From assembly GCA_025462865.1 (NCBI GenBank), contig JAOAPI010000123.1:1-64000 (forward strand): 64,000 nt of DNA, given 5' to 3'. The notes beneath the pieces were generated by a model. That model saw nothing but the letters and a program-made list of their open reading frames with translations, made no database searches and was not told the DNA's origin. The translations under genes and the position numbers were made by a program. Below, in pieces: positions 8,072 to 16,876 of this stretch (position 1 is its first letter; every line of letters starts with the position of its first letter). This DNA comes from Candidatus Sulfotelmatobacter sp. Lineage in GTDB: Bacteria > Acidobacteriota > Terriglobia > Terriglobales > Acidobacteriaceae.

Positions 8072-11000
8072 CTAAGACGCCCCGCTGACGGAACGCACTT
8101 CGGATGTGGTTTCTGCGCTGGCCAGTTGTTCGAGGATCGTGCGCAGGGTGCGCAGGACTTCTTCCGCGACGGTGGCTTTCAAAACAAACTTCAACATTCC
8201 ATCGGGGGTAAACTGCGCGCCGCGCTGGGCGGAGACGAACCGGGCAAGCTGCTCGGGGTCGACTGCGGCGTTTTGCTGAAACTTGAAAGTGACAGAGTCA
8301 CGTTTGCGCTCGATGGCATTGACGCCAACTTTCATGCACAAGAGTTTGAGCGACGCATAGTCGAGCAGATTGCGGACTGCGGGCGGAGGCGGTCCGTAGC
8401 GGTCTTGCAATTCGGCGGAGACGTCGGAGAGTTGCGATTCGGTTTCGACGCGGGCGACGCGTTTATACATCTGCAGGCGCTGATTTTCCTCGGGGACGTA
8501 AGTCGCTGGAATCCGGATGTTGAGGCCGAGGTTAAGCTGGGTTTCGGCTTCGTCGGGAGCGGCTTCGCCTTTCATCTCACGCACAGAGCGTTCGAGCATT
8601 TGAGTGTAGAGCTCGAAGCCGATGGCTTCGATGTGTCCGCTTTGTTCGCCGCCGAGCATGTTGCCGGCCCCGCGGAGTTCGAGATCGAGAGCGGCGATTT
8701 TGAATCCGGCGCCGAGGTCGGAAAATTCTTTGAGTGCGGCGAGGCGGCGGCGCGCGATGGGAGTGAGTTCGATCTCCGGTGGAAGAAGAAGATAGGCGTA
8801 GGCACGGCGGTTGGAGCGGCCAACGCGGCCGCGGAGCTGGTAGAGCTCGGAGAGGCCGAGGCGGTCGGCGCGGTTGATCAGAATCGTGTTGCAGAGCGGG
8901 ATGTCGAGACCGTTTTCGATGATTGTGGTTGAGACCAGGATATCGGCTTCGTGATGCATGAACTTGAGCATCACTTTTTCGAGTTCGCCTTCCGACATTT
9001 GTCCGTGGCCGACGATAATGCGGGCCGAGGGAACGAGCGTCTGGAGTTTGGCCGCGATCTCGAAGATAGTATCCACGCGGTTGTGGACGAAGTAGACCTG
9101 GCCGCCGCGTTCGAGTTCCTGCTCGATGGAGGACTGGATCAGTTTTTCGTCCCAACTGGCGACGACTGTTTGGATCGCCATGCGATCTTTGGGCGGAGTT
9201 TCGATGACGCTCATGTCGCGCAGCCCGACGAGAGACATGTGCAGGGTGCGCGGGATGGGTGTGGCCGACATGGTTAGCACGTCAACCTGCTTGCGCATTT
9301 GCTTGATGCGTTCTTTGTGGCGGACGCCGAAGCGCTGTTCTTCATCCACGATGAGCAGGCCGAGGTCGGAGAATTTGATGTCTTTGGAAAGGATGCGGTG
9401 GGTGCCGATGAGGATGTCGATTTTGCCGGTTTCGGTTTTCTGAAGAATTTCTTTCTGCTGCTTCGGAGTGCGGAAGCGGCTGATCATTTCAATTGTGACC
9501 GGGAACGGGGCGAAGCGCTGTTTGAAAGTTTCGTAGTGCTGAAAGGCTAGGACCGTGGTGGGCGCGAGGACGGCGACTTGCTTGTTGTCATTGATGGCTT
9601 TGAATGCGGCGCGCATGGCGACTTCGGTTTTGCCGTAGCCGACATCGCCGCAGAGCAAGCGGTCCATGGGCTGGGTGGATTCCATGTCGCGAATGACGTC
9701 TTTGATGGCCTGGCCCTGGTCTTCGGTCTCGCTGAATTCGAAGGCGTCTTCAAACTCGCGGAACCACTCGTTGCCGGGGGGGAAAGCGTGTCCGACGGCG
9801 GTTTTGCGCTCCGCATAAAGTTTGAGGAGTTCGTCAGCCATATCTTTCATGGCCTTTTTGACGCGAGATTTCGTCTTCGACCAGGCCGCCGTGCCGAGAT
9901 GACTCAGCACCGGCTTGGCGCCTTCTGAGGAACGATATTTCTGGACGAGATCGAGGCGTGTGAGCGGGACGTAGAGGCGGGCGGCATCGGCGAATTCGAG
10001 CAGCATGAATTCGGCTGGCCCGTCGCCGTGATTGATTTCCTTCAGGCCCTGATACTGGCCGATGCCGTGTTCGACGTGGACCACGTAGTCGCCGACCTGC
10101 AGGTCGCGGAAGTCGGACAGAAAGGCGGAGACTTTGGATTTTGAACGCTGCGGACGTGAGGCGACGGATTCGGATTCGTCGAAGAGATCGCGCGCGCCGA
10201 AGATGGCGAGACTGGCTTCGGGCAGCAGGACGCCATCGGGAACGTAAGCCGTGGCGAGGGTGGTGGTAAGAATTTCTCCGGCGAAGTAGCTGGTTTCGTC
10301 GGCATAGCTTTCGCCGCCGCGAGTGCGGCTTCCGAGCTTGAAGGAGACGTTGTACTCGGTGAAGACATCGGCCAGACGCTCGACTTCGCCGATGTTGGGC
10401 ACGGCGAAGAGGACGCGTTTACCGTCGGCGTTCAGCTTCTGGACTTCTTCGAGCATGGCGGGGACTGCGCCGTGGAAGCGAGGCGAGGGTTGAGTGAGGA
10501 ATGTAACGGAGTCCTCGTTGATGTCGCGAGTGATGCCGAGATGTTCGATGTCGGCGCCGGGAAGAGACGCGGTTGTGCGCCACCAATCTTCGGGCTTTAG
10601 GTAGAGGTCTTCGGGGCGGACAAGATTGCCGACACCGCTGCGCTCGTGGGCTTCGGAGACGCGGGTCCAGAAGCGATCGAATTCCTGTCTGAGCTGATCG
10701 GTTTCATCCAGCAGAACCGCAGCGCGGGGGATGAGATCGAAGATGGTGTGGTCGGCGCCGGCGACGGGCGTGTAGAACTCCCAGCCGGGAAAGACATTTA
10801 ATCCGCCAGCGCGGACGGCGGCTTCGACGATCTCTTCGGCACCCTCGATTCTTTTTCCGCTCAGGCGCGTGTGAATTGCGCCGAGCAGGTGTTCGCTGAC
10901 GGGAGTCTCGGTGAGCGGCAGCAGCAGGGCTTCGTCTACGGGATTCGATGAACGTTGCGATGAGGGGTCAAACTTGCGGATGGAATCGGCTTCATCGCCG

Positions 11001-11623
11001 AAGAATTCAATGCGGAGCGGACGGTCGGCTTCGGGAGAGTAGACGTCGAGGATGCCTCCGCGAACGGCGTACTGGCCGGGCATCTCGACCACGTCGGTGG
11101 AAGTGTATCCGACGGTGTTGAGGTGTGAGAGCAGGGATTCAAGATCGAAGGACTCGCCGCGGCGGATGGTGCGGGCGAGATCGGAATAGTAGTCGGCGGA
11201 GCGGAGTCGGATCGCCGTCGCGGCTACGGGCGAAACCACGATGGATGCGGCGCCGGTTGCAATCTTCCAGAGAGCGGTGGCTCGTTCTTCCTGAAGTTCG
11301 GGATGCGGGGAAAGATTTTGGAAGGGCAGGACGTCACGCGCTGGAAGAGAAATGACGGAATCCGGATCGCAGGCATTGGTGAGTTCGCAGAAGCCGCGAA
11401 GGATTGGAACGACCTCTTCGACAGCACGGTTATCGTTGACGACGAAGATGAGGGGACGGGCGGCGGCACGCTGAAAGAGCACGAGCAGCAGGGCTTTTGC
11501 GGTGGGAGTGAGCCCGGAGACACGAATGCGCCCCGTGGCCTCCTTGAGGTGGGAGGCAACACGCGCGAAGGCGGGAAGCTTTTCTACGTCCGTGAAGAGT
11601 TCACGAACGAAGGGAAGAAGCAT
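8072..11623 (-). CDS. mfd: Transcription-repair coupling factor
   Basis: An 1183-residue Mfd of normal length. It releases RNA polymerase stalled at DNA lesions and recruits UvrA. Domain order is as expected: N-terminal UvrB-like region (ALLLVLFQRAAARPLIFVVND...LPFQNLSPHPE), a CarD-like polymerase-interaction domain (QVGDYVVHVEHGIGQYQGL), and helicase domains with GDVGYGKTEVAMRAAF (Walker A, near residue 655), LAPTTVLAFQHYETF, VDEEQRFGVRHKE, SATPIPRTLHMSL and QLRGRVGRSNR. The C-terminal TRCF domain ends the protein. It is transcribed away from the toxin-antitoxin pair at its 5' side. Confidence 0.98.
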   Translation of the reverse strand: MLLPFVRELFTDVEKLPAFARVASHLKEATGRIRVSGLTPTAKALLLVLFQRAAARPLIFVVNDNRAVEEVVPILRGFCELTNACDPDSVISLPARDVLPFQNLSPHPELQEERATALWKIATGAASIVVSPVAATAIRLRSADYYSDLARTIRRGESFDLESLLSHLNTVGYTSTDVVEMPGQYAVRGGILDVYSPEADRPLRIEFFGDEADSIRKFDPSSQRSSNPVDEALLLPLTETPVSEHLLGAIHTRLSGKRIEGAEEIVEAAVRAGGLNVFPGWEFYTPVAGADHTIFDLIPRAAVLLDETDQLRQEFDRFWTRVSEAHERSGVGNLVRPEDLYLKPEDWWRTTASLPGADIEHLGITRDINEDSVTFLTQPSPRFHGAVPAMLEEVQKLNADGKRVLFAVPNIGEVERLADVFTEYNVSFKLGSRTRGGESYADETSYFAGEILTTTLATAYVPDGVLLPEASLAIFGARDLFDESESVASRPQRSKSKVSAFLSDFRDLQVGDYVVHVEHGIGQYQGLKEINHGDGPAEFMLLEFADAARLYVPLTRLDLVQKYRSSEGAKPVLSHLGTAAWSKTKSRVKKAMKDMADELLKLYAERKTAVGHAFPPGNEWFREFEDAFEFSETEDQGQAIKDVIRDMESTQPMDRLLCGDVGYGKTEVAMRAAFKAINDNKQVAVLAPTTVLAFQHYETFKQRFAPFPVTIEMISRFRTPKQQKEILQKTETGKIDILIGTHRILSKDIKFSDLGLLIVDEEQRFGVRHKERIKQMRKQVDVLTMSATPIPRTLHMSLVGLRDMSVIETPPKDRMAIQTVVASWDEKLIQSSIEQELERGGQVYFVHNRVDTIFEIAAKLQTLVPSARIIVGHGQMSEGELEKVMLKFMHHEADILVSTTIIENGLDIPLCNTILINRADRLGLSELYQLRGRVGRSNRRAYAYLLLPPEIELTPIARRRLAALKEFSDLGAGFKIAALDLELRGAGNMLGGEQSGHIEAIGFELYTQMLERSVREMKGEAAPDEAETQLNLGLNIRIPATYVPEENQRLQMYKRVARVETESQLSDVSAELQDRYGPPPPAVRNLLDYASLKLLCMKVGVNAIERKRDSVTFKFQQNAAVDPEQLARFVSAQRGAQFTPDGMLKFVLKATVAEEVLRTLRTILEQLASAETTSEVRSVSGAS

Positions 11624-11662
11624 GCAAGGATATTTTAGCAGGAGCGGGCGTGGAGTCGCCGC

Positions 11663-11953
11663 TCACCAGCGCTTGGGAGGCCGGCGAGAGGCGTGAAAGA
11701 CACGCAAAATTTCTATCACGCCGTGCCGAACACGGTACGGAATTAGATAACGGGTTCCAGGGACCAACAACTCACGCGTACCAATGATGCGGCCGGGACG
11801 GCCGATGGAAGGCTGAGTCGCCAATAAAGCTATGGCGTCGGAGATTCGCCTCGCAACTAACCGTGCCGAAACGGGACTGTCGCCGGCAATATGACTGAGT
11901 TCATCGTCCAAGTTCTTCAGCGCAGTTTTGAGCCATTTAATCTGCGTTGCCAT
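11663..11953 (-). CDS. RelE/ParE-family toxin
   Basis: A 96-residue protein of the RelE/ParE fold. It has an N-terminal helical hairpin (KWLKTALKNLDDELSHIAGDSPVSARLVARRISDAIALL), then the conserved strand region PSIGRPGRIIGTRELLVPGTRYLIPYRV and VIEILRVFHASRRPP. This is the standard layout of type II toxin-antitoxin toxins. Its start overlaps the end of the antitoxin gene by 17 bp, implying translational coupling. The sequence does not decide between ribosome-dependent mRNA cleavage (RelE) and gyrase poisoning (ParE). Confidence 0.88.
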   Translation of the reverse strand: MATQIKWLKTALKNLDDELSHIAGDSPVSARLVARRISDAIALLATQPSIGRPGRIIGTRELLVPGTRYLIPYRVRHGVIEILRVFHASRRPPKRW

Positions 11954-12179
11954 TCCATTTGTCAGTGAATGCGTTCACGTCCGCATCGCTTGCAAAATCA
12001 CCTGCATCGGCCTCTGCAAGAGCGGTGCGAATTTCCTGAATCTGCCACTCATTCGTCTCGACATACTCGCGAATCGCCTCAGCTGCGAGGAATGATTTAC
12101 TGCGATGGGTGGATTCAGACAGCTGATCCAGCCGATCCTTGATAGTTGGGTCCAAACGGATGGTCATGGTGGTGGTCAT
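11937..12179 (-). CDS. Ribbon-helix-helix antitoxin of the RelE/ParE pair
   Basis: An 80-residue protein with an N-terminal CopG/RHH DNA-binding motif (MTIRLDPTIKDRLDQLSESTHRSKSFLAAEAIREYVE) and an acidic C-terminal tail (EIRTALAEADAGDFASDADVNAFTDKWNG) suited to wrapping the toxin. The ATG at 12179 is chosen because the protein then begins MTTTMTIRLDP; the ATG at 12167 would also fit. An inverted repeat touches the start codon, as expected for autoregulation. Confidence 0.85.
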   Translation of the reverse strand: MTTTMTIRLDPTIKDRLDQLSESTHRSKSFLAAEAIREYVETNEWQIQEIRTALAEADAGDFASDADVNAFTDKWNGNAD

Positions 12180-12211
12180 AAGCGTTTGTACACATTTTAA
12201 CACAAGTGCTT
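12180..12211. promoter_or_regulatory. Inverted repeat at the antitoxin start, likely autoregulatory operator
   Basis: Arms AAGCGTTTGT (12180-12189) and ACAAGTGCTT (12202-12211) match in 8 of 10 positions around a 12-bp AT-rich centre. The repeat adjoins the antitoxin start codon, the usual operator position in RHH toxin-antitoxin modules. Confidence 0.5.
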
Positions 12212-12221
12212 TCGATGACCG

Positions 12222-12266
12222 GCGAGCTTCGCTCTGCCGGGACGGGCGAATGCGCCCGTCGCCACA
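12222..12266. repeat. Composite palindromic repeat (GAGCTTCGCTC + GACGGGCGAATGCGCCCGTC)
   Basis: A short GAGC/GCTC hairpin, a CGGG link, a 20-bp perfect palindrome (GACGGGCG/AATG/CGCCCGTC type) and a GCCACA tail. Related elements lie at 37004-37048 (inside a gene), 38316-38348, 52689-52730, 60042-60107 and 60786-60830. Confidence 0.8.
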
Positions 12267-12291
12267 TGATTCGCGGCCGACTTGGTGCCGC

Positions 12292-13188
12292 TTACTGACG
12301 AAGAAGGGGGCGGGTTAGGCAGGTGGGGCCGCCGCTGCCGTTGATACAGATTTCGGTGGCGGGGAAGGTGCGGAGGTCGAATCCGGCCTGGCGGAGGCGG
12401 GCGTTAGTGCTGCGATTTTCTTCGATTGCGAGCAGGCGATTATTGCCGAGGGCGAGAACATTGCAGGCCAAGGTGTCGCGCTCGGAGGGGTCGATCTCGA
12501 TGAATTTAAATCCGCGGGATTTTAGAAGTTCGACAGTTTCGACTGCGAGCCAGGGGAGGTCGACGAGCGCGGTGTGGTCGTCGAGGAGGCTGATGAGAGA
12601 CATCAGGTGCAGGCAAGCGGATGGGCCCGGCCCGTAAGGAAGCGGCGCGGAAAGAACTTCGACGCCTTTCGGCGAAAGGAGAGCGCGCATCTGTTGAATG
12701 CCGGCGGGGTTGGTGCGGTATCCGTGGCCGATGAGCAGCGTTTTGGAATCGAGCCAGAGGATGTCTCCGGCTTCGGTGGTGCCGGGAGGTGATATCACAC
12801 CTAGTGCGGGAATCTCCAGGGTCTCGCAGAACGAGGCGTGGCGCGGGCCTTCGGCGACGCGGTTTGGTTTGCCGGGGCGCATGATGATCAATCCGAAGTC
12901 GGTGGAGAGAGAGGCGTCATGGGCGTAGACGGCGTCGAGGGAGAGGTCGGAGGAGGAAGGCATCTCGACCACTTCCGCTCCTGCGGATTTCAATTCCTGG
13001 CAGAGGGTTTCATGCTGATTTTGAGCTTGTGCGAAGTTGGGAGCATGCTGGAAGCCCAGTTGTCGCCACTGCGCTGTCCGATCCGGCTGATTCCAGCCTG
13101 CAGTGCGAGGAGAACAGACCATGACGCGCTCCAGGGCGCCGACCATGGAGTGTCCGTTAAAACGCGTGCTCGTTAATGCCTCTGGCAT
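12292..13188 (-). CDS. DDAH-like amidinohydrolase / amidinotransferase-fold protein
   Basis: A 298-residue protein of the guanidino-modifying superfamily, most like dimethylargininase (releases citrulline and methylamines from methylated arginines). Motifs: VYAHDASLSTDFGLIIMRPGKPNR, TTEAGDILWLDSKTLLIG, a CLHLMSLI histidine, and the C-terminal GSGGPTCLTRPLLR with nucleophile Cys290. An AAGGGGATGAA Shine-Dalgarno precedes the ATG at 13188. It is divergent from the DUF427 gene with about 47 bp between starts. Arginine deiminase or a related hydrolase remain possible activities. Confidence 0.85.
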   Translation of the reverse strand: MPEALTSTRFNGHSMVGALERVMVCSPRTAGWNQPDRTAQWRQLGFQHAPNFAQAQNQHETLCQELKSAGAEVVEMPSSSDLSLDAVYAHDASLSTDFGLIIMRPGKPNRVAEGPRHASFCETLEIPALGVISPPGTTEAGDILWLDSKTLLIGHGYRTNPAGIQQMRALLSPKGVEVLSAPLPYGPGPSACLHLMSLISLLDDHTALVDLPWLAVETVELLKSRGFKFIEIDPSERDTLACNVLALGNNRLLAIEENRSTNARLRQAGFDLRTFPATEICINGSGGPTCLTRPLLRQ

Positions 13189-13235
13189 TTCATCCCCTTA
13201 CGTTTCTGAACCTGCTGAGCCTGATAGGAATCTAT

Positions 13236-13526
13236 ATGGGCATTATGGCAAAAGCAATGTGGGAAGGCGCGGTTCTAGCGGAAAGCAGTGAGACCGTAGA
13301 GGTGGAAGGGAATCAGTATTTTCCGCCGGATGCGGTTCGGAAGGAATATTTCAAAGCGAGCGATGCGCACAGCGTGTGTCCGTGGAAGGGGACGGCTAGT
13401 TATTACGATGTCGAAGTCAACGGGAAGCGCAATGCTGGAGCGGCGTGGTTTTATCCAGAGCCGAAAGATGCGGCGAAGAAGATTAAGGGGTATGTGGCGT
13501 TTTGGAAGGGCGTGAAGGTGGAGTAG
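13236..13526 (+). CDS. DUF427 domain protein
   Basis: A 96-residue protein matching the DUF427 pattern: AMWEGAVLAES, VEVEGNQYFPPDAVRKEYFKAS, then CPWKGTASYYDVEVNGKRNAGAAWFYPEPKDAAKKIKGYVAFWKGVKV. Domain function is unknown; proteins of this type are small, soluble and beta-rich. The ATG at 13236 has AGGAA 5 bases upstream; the ATG at 13245 is an alternative. It starts divergently from the amidinohydrolase gene. Confidence 0.85.
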   Translation: MGIMAKAMWEGAVLAESSETVEVEGNQYFPPDAVRKEYFKASDAHSVCPWKGTASYYDVEVNGKRNAGAAWFYPEPKDAAKKIKGYVAFWKGVKVE

Positions 13527-13556
13527 AGCCTGTGAGATTCGCGCGAAACTAAACCC

Positions 13557-13590
13557 TTAACCACTGAGGTCACGAAGGTACACGAAGGGA
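13557..13590. repeat. ACCACTGAGGTCACGAAGG-type intergenic repeat
   Basis: CTTAACCACTGAGGTCACGAAGG followed by a second CACGAAGG. The matching copy is at 34267-34300. Confidence 0.7.
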
Positions 13591-13618
13591 AGACCGGGCG
13601 GGGCAGTTTCTTTAACCG

Positions 13619-15082
13619 CTAAAATTCGAGGTGGGCGCGGAAGGTGGGGACCAGGACCGGGCCGCGGTCGCGGTTGTAGCCGGGGTTTGTGATGTGCTGA
13701 ACTCCCGGAGCGAGATAGATTCCGCGCCAGACGTGGACGGTGTAATAGGATTCGACGATGTTTTCGCGGCCGTAGTTTAAGTGGCCATCGCCGAGAAGGA
13801 AGCCGAGGCCTCCATCGGCGAGGTAGGTCTGATGGTCTTTGCAGATTGCGTTGCTGACGAAAGCGATGCCGGCACGGTCCTGCTTGCGATGCCACCACGT
13901 GCCGCGCGCGCCGAGGCCTCCGGAGAAAGTTTGATCGACTTCGGTATAGGCGAAGGATTCGGTCTTGCCATTGTTCCAGCCGAAGCGGCCGAATGCGGTC
14001 AGGTAGCGCGAGAGATTCTGCTCGAGGTTAATACCAAAACCATATTTTCGCGTGATGCGCCAGGGATGATTCGTGATTTCTGGAACGGGCGTGAGACCGG
14101 CTTCGAAGTTGGCGATGGCCTCGCGATAGATTCCCATGTTGGCGTAGTTGGTGTACGCGAGGAGGCGGATGGCTCCGGACTTTTTCGGAATCACGCCATG
14201 ACGCAATTCGTATTCAAAATTCTCGGAATGAACCTGCCAGGGTCTCCACACAAGATCAATTCCGTTCGCTACTCTGGGCATTAAGGCTTCGGCGAAGCGG
14301 AAGCCCCAGTTGCGGTCTTCGAAGTCTGCGGTAATGCCGACGGTGTAGCCGCGGGTGTCGGCGGCATAGTCCCATGCGCCGTTGTTATCGATGGTCCAGT
14401 TGTTGAACTGGAAGTGAGTATCTGACCCGATGGAATTCACGTCGAAGAAATCCGCAAGGGAGAACTTGCCGAAGCGCAGTTCCAGGCGGCGGCGTGGCAA
14501 TTCGTCGAACAGGGAAAGAAAGCTGCGCTGGTTTTCGACTCGATCTTTACTAAGACCAAAAACTTTGTGAATGATTCCTCGTCCCAAGTAGGGGGCTTTG
14601 CTTAGTAGAGGATTGCGTACGATATCGAGATCCGTATTGCCTGCGAGTCCCAAGCCGGTGCTGAGAGCGGTCCCTCCGGCCTCTTCGATGTCGATGATAA
14701 CTTCGGTGGAATTGTCGAGACGAACGCCGGTGTACAGCGTCAGAAGGCGCGAGGTGGCTTTCTCGTACTTAGGGCTAAGACTGTTTGGTCCGGTGTAGGG
14801 CGCGTGGAATGGGGGGTGAGTTTGAAAAATAAAATTTGCCTGGCCGGAGAGCCAGAAGCGCGTGTTGTGGAAATGGGGAAATAGCGTTTCTGGGTCTGCG
14901 TCCGGTAGAGCCGGATCCGGGGGATTGGCGACTGTCACCTGGGGCTCGGCAGCAAGCTTCGCCGGGTGGGGAGCATCCGTAATTTGCGCGAGTGCTGGGA
15001 GCGCGGGAAAGAGAGAAAGAGTTCCGAACAGGAGCAGCAGCCAGAGCACGATTGAGTTCACGAGTTGGGATAGCTTCTTCAC
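13619..15082 (-). CDS. OprB-type carbohydrate-selective porin
   Basis: A 487-residue outer-membrane protein with a signal peptide (LWLLLLFGTLSLFPALPALAQ). The beta-barrel carries OprB-family motifs: RGYTVGITADFEDRNWGFRFAEALMP, LEQNLSRYLTAFGRFGWNNGKTESFAYTEVD, and the C-terminal YTVHVWRGIYLAPGVQHITNPGYNRDRGPVLVPTFRAHLEF, ending in an aromatic residue as barrels do. The start is a GTG at 15082 just before KKLSQL. It probably mediates uptake of sugars or other small solutes across the outer membrane. A perfect 14-bp palindrome and a leftward terminator lie upstream. Confidence 0.9.
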   Translation of the reverse strand: MKKLSQLVNSIVLWLLLLFGTLSLFPALPALAQITDAPHPAKLAAEPQVTVANPPDPALPDADPETLFPHFHNTRFWLSGQANFIFQTHPPFHAPYTGPNSLSPKYEKATSRLLTLYTGVRLDNSTEVIIDIEEAGGTALSTGLGLAGNTDLDIVRNPLLSKAPYLGRGIIHKVFGLSKDRVENQRSFLSLFDELPRRRLELRFGKFSLADFFDVNSIGSDTHFQFNNWTIDNNGAWDYAADTRGYTVGITADFEDRNWGFRFAEALMPRVANGIDLVWRPWQVHSENFEYELRHGVIPKKSGAIRLLAYTNYANMGIYREAIANFEAGLTPVPEITNHPWRITRKYGFGINLEQNLSRYLTAFGRFGWNNGKTESFAYTEVDQTFSGGLGARGTWWHRKQDRAGIAFVSNAICKDHQTYLADGGLGFLLGDGHLNYGRENIVESYYTVHVWRGIYLAPGVQHITNPGYNRDRGPVLVPTFRAHLEF

Positions 15083-15189
15083 TCTCAGAATGCCCTCGGA
15101 TCGATGCTGGCGAATGCTGCAAGCGTTATTTGATGAACGTGACCAACTCTTAGCTCATCAAATACTTCTAGCGACCATATCATGACAGG

Positions 15190-15203
15190 TTAACTATAGT
15201 TAA
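15190..15203. promoter_or_regulatory. Perfect 14-bp palindrome upstream of the porin
   Basis: TTAACTATAGTTAA is fully symmetric and centred about 115 bp before the porin start, in an AT-rich tract that stands out from the GC-rich surroundings. It is a candidate operator or promoter element for the porin. No regulator is adjacent. Confidence 0.4.
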
Positions 15204-15483
15204 TAATATATAGTAATAGCTCTGTTGCGCCGTGGAAAGGTATGAGGGGCGTGCGCTGAGGGCTCGTCAACAATCGGAGGGCCTAATGGAGAGAGGTAAA
15301 AAAAATAAGGACAGCCCGGAGCCCCCCGAAGCTGTCCTTTGGAACCCTCCCGGTTAGAAGGGCGATGTGTTGAAGCTAAGTTAGCCGCGGGACATTGCGA
15401 GATGATGGCAGGATCGTGAAAATGTGATGAATTTGTTCCTCATGTCGCTGCTATAGTGATTCGGTTGTGCGTGGGAGAATTCG
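15204..15483. other. Divergent intergenic region between the porin and hemL
   Basis: No gene supported. It holds an AT-rich tract near 15204-15220, a leftward terminator hairpin (15299-15339) and the unassigned hemL leader (15340-15483). No known riboswitch consensus was recognised. Confidence 0.5.
15299..15339 (-). terminator. Rho-independent terminator, leftward
   Basis: Perfect AAGGACAGC/GCTGTCCTT stem (15307-15315 with 15331-15339) around a 15-base loop. Read on the minus strand it is followed by TTATTTTTTTT, a good U-tract. No minus-strand gene lies just upstream (to the right), so it ends either an unannotated short RNA or a leader transcript of the porin. Confidence 0.65.
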
Positions 15484-16797
15484 ATGCCTTCTATGACATC
15501 CCGAAAGGTGGAGCAGTCACGGCGTTTGCAGAAACGCGCGGAGAGCATGATTCCGGGCGGCGTAAATTCGCCAGTGCGGGCGTTCGGCTCGGTGGGCGGG
15601 GATCCGCCGTTTATTGTGCGGGGCAAAGGATCGCACATCTGGGATGCAGATGAGAATGAATTTATCGACTACGTGGGATCGTGGGGGCCGCTGATTCTGG
15701 GACATGCGGCGCCGGACGTGCTGGATGCGATTGTTGGGGCGGCGTGCAACGGTACGAGTTTTGGGGCGTCGACTCCGTCTGAAGCGGACCTGGCGGAATT
15801 GGTGCTGGCGGCATTTCCTTCCATGCAGAAGGTGCGCTTCGTGAGTTCGGGAACCGAAGCGACGATGTCGGCGATCCGGTTGGCGCGCGCTTACACGAAA
15901 CGCAAATACATTGTGAAATTCGAGGGCTGCTACCACGGGCATTCTGATTCCCTGCTGGTGAAGGCGGGGTCGGGGGTGGCGACGCTCGGGATTCCAGGAT
16001 CGGCGGGCGTTCCCGAGGAATTCACGCAATTCACGCTGGCGTTGCCGTTCAACGATGCCCAGGCGGTGGAGTATGCATTTCAGAAATTCAAGCATCAGAT
16101 TGCGTGCGTAATCGTCGAGCCGGTAGTGGGAAACATGGGATGTGTGCCGGCGGCGGATGATTATCTGGTGGCGTTGCGAATGATTACCGAGCGGGAGAAG
16201 GCGGTATTGATTTTTGATGAGGTGATGACGGGATTTCGCGTGGCCTTTGGAGGAGCGCAGGAACTCTACGGTATTCGTCCTGACTTGACGACGATGGGGA
16301 AGATTATCGGCGGAGGGTTGCCGGTGGGAGCGTATGGCGGGTCGAGCGAGATCATGAATCTGGTGGCGCCGCTGGGGCCGATGTACCAGGCGGGTACGCT
16401 CTCGGGGAATCCACTGGCGATGGCGGCGGGGTGCGCGATGGTGAGACATCTGCGCGATCACAAGCAGGAGATTTATTCGAGGCTCGACAAGTTGAGTAGA
16501 GAGTTAGTCGAGGGAGTTGGGGCAGCGGCCAAAGAGGCTGGAGTACCGCTGTGCTACAACCGCGTGGGGTCGATGTTCACGTGGTTTTTTACGCAGGGGC
16601 CGGTGACGGATTGGGATTCGGCATCGAAGTCGAACACCGAGGCGTTTGGAAAGTTTTTTCGTGGGATGCTTGATCGTGGAGTTTATCTGCCTCCGTCGCA
16701 GTATGAGGCGGCATTTTTGAGCTCGACGCATACGGAGGAAGATGTGCAGCAGACGATTGCGGCGGCGAAACTGGCGTTTGCGGGGATGAAGAAATAA
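15484..16797 (+). CDS. hemL: Glutamate-1-semialdehyde 2,1-aminomutase
   Basis: A 437-residue PLP enzyme converting glutamate-1-semialdehyde to 5-aminolevulinate in the C5 haem pathway. Features: [30 protein letters not shown] at the N-terminus, [19 protein letters not shown], the [16 protein letters not shown] cofactor region, [28 protein letters not shown] and the lysine motif [16 protein letters not shown]. Length is normal. GGGAGAA precedes the ATG. It stands alone; other haem genes are not in the window. Confidence 0.97.
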   Translation: MPSMTSRKVEQSRRLQKRAESMIPGGVNSPVRAFGSVGGDPPFIVRGKGSHIWDADENEFIDYVGSWGPLILGHAAPDVLDAIVGAACNGTSFGASTPSEADLAELVLAAFPSMQKVRFVSSGTEATMSAIRLARAYTKRKYIVKFEGCYHGHSDSLLVKAGSGVATLGIPGSAGVPEEFTQFTLALPFNDAQAVEYAFQKFKHQIACVIVEPVVGNMGCVPAADDYLVALRMITEREKAVLIFDEVMTGFRVAFGGAQELYGIRPDLTTMGKIIGGGLPVGAYGGSSEIMNLVAPLGPMYQAGTLSGNPLAMAAGCAMVRHLRDHKQEIYSRLDKLSRELVEGVGAAAKEAGVPLCYNRVGSMFTWFFTQGPVTDWDSASKSNTEAFGKFFRGMLDRGVYLPPSQYEAAFLSSTHTEEDVQQTIAAAKLAFAGMKK

Positions 16798-16838
16798 TGT
16801 GCGGGAGTGCCGGGGAGATTTCGGGGCGATCAAAGGCA

Positions 16839-16869
16839 TTAACACAGGGGACACAGAGGATCACGGGGT
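16839..16869. repeat. CACAGGGGACACAGAGG-type intergenic repeat
   Basis: ATTAACACAGGGGACACAGAGG, close to the copy at 3853-3883. It lies between the convergent hemL and polysaccharide deacetylase genes. Confidence 0.7.
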
Positions 16870-16876
16870 AAAGCTA

